From the NCBI GenBank assembly GCA_015499995.1, contig JADNRV010000114.1, positions 1-64,000 on the forward strand: a DNA stretch of 64,000 nt, written 5' to 3'. Source of the stretch: Flammula alnicola. Taxonomy: Eukaryota > Basidiomycota > Agaricomycetes > Agaricales > Strophariaceae. The position numbers and the translations under genes are program-made. Position 1 is the first letter of the stretch. Each line of letters begins with the position of its first letter. Positions 59,454 through 64,000 of the stretch are shown piece after piece. The notes under the pieces were generated by a model that saw only the letters and a program-made list of their open reading frames with translations, searched no databases and was not told the DNA's origin.

Positions 59454-59818
59454 GAATTCTAACGAAATACTAGCATGGAGAGATCGCTATTTCGGTAAAG
59501 AAATACCGATGTGACTTTGTGACTGGCATCACCGTCGTGTCACTGAGTGTGGGGGCGAAGTTGCTCTTGTACATTTTGTTGGCGAAGCATTGAGCTCGCT
59601 TGAGCCCCGCCTCCTTTTCCTTCTTCAACGCCCACGACGACTCGGAAACGCACAGTTCTTATCGGAATACCCCTCAGATACCCAAGCCGGCAACTGAACC
59701 TCGTTTACCCTGCTCAATTCACTCTTTTGATCTGGTTACACCCTAGCCTTCTCGTTCCAGATATAGCGGACTCTCTTTCACCTTTATATTCAACCCAACG
59801 ACCTCCTAACGACGTATT
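59454..59818. promoter_or_regulatory. Divergent intergenic region between GUK1 and the kinase gene
   Basis: 365 bp between two divergent start codons, so it must hold both promoters. Pyrimidine-rich stretches (about 59615-59635 and 59770-59790) on the kinase side are typical of fungal promoters. No clear TATA box or factor site. Confidence 0.4.
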
Positions 59819-61716
<1,898 letters not shown>

Positions 61717-62223
61717 ACATCCCCACCTCGCGCTCGTGAGCGTTTCCTTTTTTTCGTCTTTGGATTCTCTCCAGGTCTTTGCTTCATCTAACTTTTCCTA
61801 GACCTGACCCTTCGCTTCATTTCCCCGCCTGTCTTTGGGTTTCACGTGTGGATTATACCTTTGCAACCACATTAAGATATACTTTTTAATCTTTTCTATC
61901 TGATGCCCCGTTTGTCATGTCCAGCTAGTACGTTTTTAGTTTTCGCTCTGCATATATATCCCTATGTCCATTCTTTGAACCTCTCTACGTAACTTTAAAT
62001 TTACACGTAATGCGGTGTTAAATCCTGTAACAAAGCTCTTCAATACAATCTCGAACACTAACATCATATAGATAGTGACCATGGATGAGAAAGAGCCTCG
62101 ACGGGAATGATAATTGTGTGCCAGGAATGGTAACTGTGGCTGTGCACCCAAAATTTCTGGGCTCATCTACTGCTCATCCACTGACTACGACAATACGTAC
62201 CCGCCCATCCCCCACGTACCAAA
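61717..62223. other. Intergenic region upstream of eIF3e
   Basis: About 500 bp, AT-rich, holding the 3' flank of the kinase gene and the promoter of eIF3e. Short pyrimidine tracts occur near 61745-61800. Nothing else supported. Confidence 0.4.
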
Positions 62224-64000
62224 ATGGCGGAATACGACCTCTCCAAAACGATAATTCCCTACCTCGACCGGCATCTGTCCTTCCCTCTCCTCGCCCACCT
62301 CAGCGAAACTGGTCTGTTCCCGGCGGAAGAAGTCATTGTGGCCCAGTATGAGCTCGCAAAGGGTACGAATATGTTTGATTACGCCAAGACGCTATTCGAG
62401 CAGATATATCCTGGGCGACAGGTTCCTGCAGGTGAGTTCCGTGTCCGTTCGCTTGTTGATAGACGGGAAAATATTGATGTGAGATAATTGCTCGCAGAGT
62501 TTGATCTGAAGCGCAAGAACGCGGTGTCAACGAACGAGAGGCTGCAGCAGGAGGCGCAGGCTGTGTTGGACGTTATTGAGAATCCCGATGTCGCACAAGC
62601 GCTCCGACAGGATAAAAACCAAAATCTACAATACCTCAAGGATAATTATAACGTGCGTCTCTCCTCTTCCACCTCCCGCCTCGTGCATCATTCACTCTGC
62701 ACCATTCATTCGTCCTGTTTCTACCAATATCACTGACATTACACCAACCCATAGCTCACCCTCGAACAAATCACTGCCCTCTACAATTTCGGCCAATTCC
62801 AATACACCTACGGCAACTACACAGGCGCCGCCGATTACCTGTACCACTTCCGCGTCCTTTCCACCGACAACGAGCTCAACACCTCAGCGCACTGGGGCAA
62901 GCTCGCCTCGGACATCCTTACAGGCAGATGGGAGGTGGCGCTGGAGGAGCTCAACACCCTTCGTGAGGCCATCGATGCGCGGAGCCCTGGGTCGTTGTTG
63001 GGATCGGCGGCGGCGGTGGCTGCAGCTGCAGCTGCGGGAGGTGGTGCAGGGACAGCGAACATCCCCGAACCCGCGCTGGGCCAGCTGCATTCGCGTACCT
63101 GGCTGGTGCACTGGAGCCTGTTCGTGTACTTCAACCATCCACAGGGCCGGGTGCTGCTGCTCGAGACCTTCCTCTCCCCCACGTATTTGAACACGATACA
63201 GACAGCGTGTCCATGGATCTTGCGGTACCTCGCCGCGGCTGCTATCCTCTCGCGCAAGGCCGCTGCAGGGCTTCCCTCCAGTACCGCCGCCGCCGGTGCG
63301 ACACCACTCTCCTCGCGCGTACGCAACGCCATCCGCGAAGTCGTCAAAGTGATCCAGACGGAGGAGTATCAATACCACGACCCCATCACGCAGTTCCTGA
63401 AGGAGCTTTACGTCGAGTTCGATTTCGAGGCGGCTCAGCGGGAGCTGAGGGCCGCAGTGGACGAGGTGGTGGGGAATGACTTTTTCTTGGGAGAGTTTAG
63501 GGAAGAGTTTTTGGATAATGCGAGGTATTTGATTAGCGAGGCGTACGTGAGGATACACCAGAAGATTGACATTGCGTAAGTCTTTTTTTTGGGATTTGAA
63601 GTTTTTGGGGTGGGCTTTTTCCAACGAGGAGGCTGATGGAATGGATTGCGTTGTTTTCCTCATAGGAACCTCTCGGAACGCCTAAACCTCTCGCAAGAGG
63701 AAGGCGAGAAGTGGATCGTCAACCTCATTCGTGAGACCCGGATGGGCGCAGACGCGAAGATCGATTTGGAAAAGGTTCGTATCTCTCTTCATGTCCTTCC
63801 CTCCCCCTTCCACCCATCCTTCCCTATCTGTTCCTGTCATTTCTCTACCCGTAACCAACCGCTTATACTCACGCTCCTCCTCTTCCTTCCTCTCCTCCTA
63901 CAGAACGTCATCGAGATCAACCGCCCCCCTCTCCCGATCTACCAAACAGTCATCGAGAAGACACGGCAACTGGCCGTGCGCACGCAGGCGTTGGGCGTGG
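62224..64000 (+). CDS. INT6: Translation initiation factor 3 subunit E (eIF3e/INT6), 3' end outside window
   Basis: Subunit of the eIF3 complex, which binds the 40S ribosome in the cytoplasm and helps recruit mRNA. ATG at 62224 begins MAEYDLSKTIIPYLDRHLSFPL, the conserved eIF3e N-terminus, followed by the helical N-terminal domain (LYNFGQFQYTYGNYTGAADYLYHFR, WGKLASDIL). A Gly/Ala-rich insert (around SAAAVAAAAAAGGG) is lineage-specific. The PCI domain region comes near 63400-63770, with the winged-helix part IDIANLSERLNLSQEEGEKW. Introns: 62432-62497, 62653-62754, 63576-63665 and 63775-63903. The frame is open through exon 5 to the window end (TRQLAVRTQALGV), so only a short C-terminus is missing. 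No defects seen. Confidence 0.9.

Overview
The window is eukaryotic and fungal, most likely from a basidiomycete of the Agaricomycetes. The right-hand genes are split by many 45-100 bp introns with GT...AG borders. The transposons belong to families expanded in such genomes: Tad1-like LINEs with RNase H, Ty3/Gypsy and Ty1/Copia elements, and KDZ/Plavaka and hAT transposases.

Layout. Positions 1 to about 49,430 are a dense nest of mobile elements. Positions 50,326-64,000 are ordinary gene space. Reading the right-hand junctions outward gives a nest about eight levels deep. A KDZ-type transposase gene (40,102-45,131) holds LINE L8, which holds LINE L7. L7 holds an inverted-duplicate Copia element (27,914-31,580). 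A large Gypsy element (window start to 27,913) sits in the Copia LTR. The Gypsy holds LINE L3, which holds L1, which holds L2; L4 is also nested in L3. The left junctions of most of these lie before position 1, so the nest is inferred from right junctions, target-site duplications (TSDs) and reading frames that resume across inserts.

The Gypsy has three coding regions. ORF1 is very long and repeat-bearing, and I see no zinc knuckle or protease motif in it. The pol has reverse transcriptase, RNase H and integrase. ORF3 follows pol and ends in a hydrophobic segment. It is followed by a 1.37 kb LTR with tandem repeats. The Gypsy is interrupted by a two-unit LINE insertion (9,398-14,800) and by three members of a short TIR family (M1-M3); M4 lies in LINE L8. 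These four have exact 8-bp TSDs, asymmetric terminal repeats, a shared core, two alternative subterminal repeat types and, in three of them, a tRNA-like segment.

Right of the nest are an hAT transposase fragment holding a gag-only LTR element, then an apparently intact ABCC (MRP-type) transporter on the minus strand, a decayed DEP-domain RhoGAP-like pseudogene, guanylate kinase (minus strand, apparent frameshifts), a YANK/STK32-like kinase, and the translation factor eIF3e running off the end. These genes have separate housekeeping or transport roles and do not form a pathway. The window records transposon accumulation beside conserved genes.
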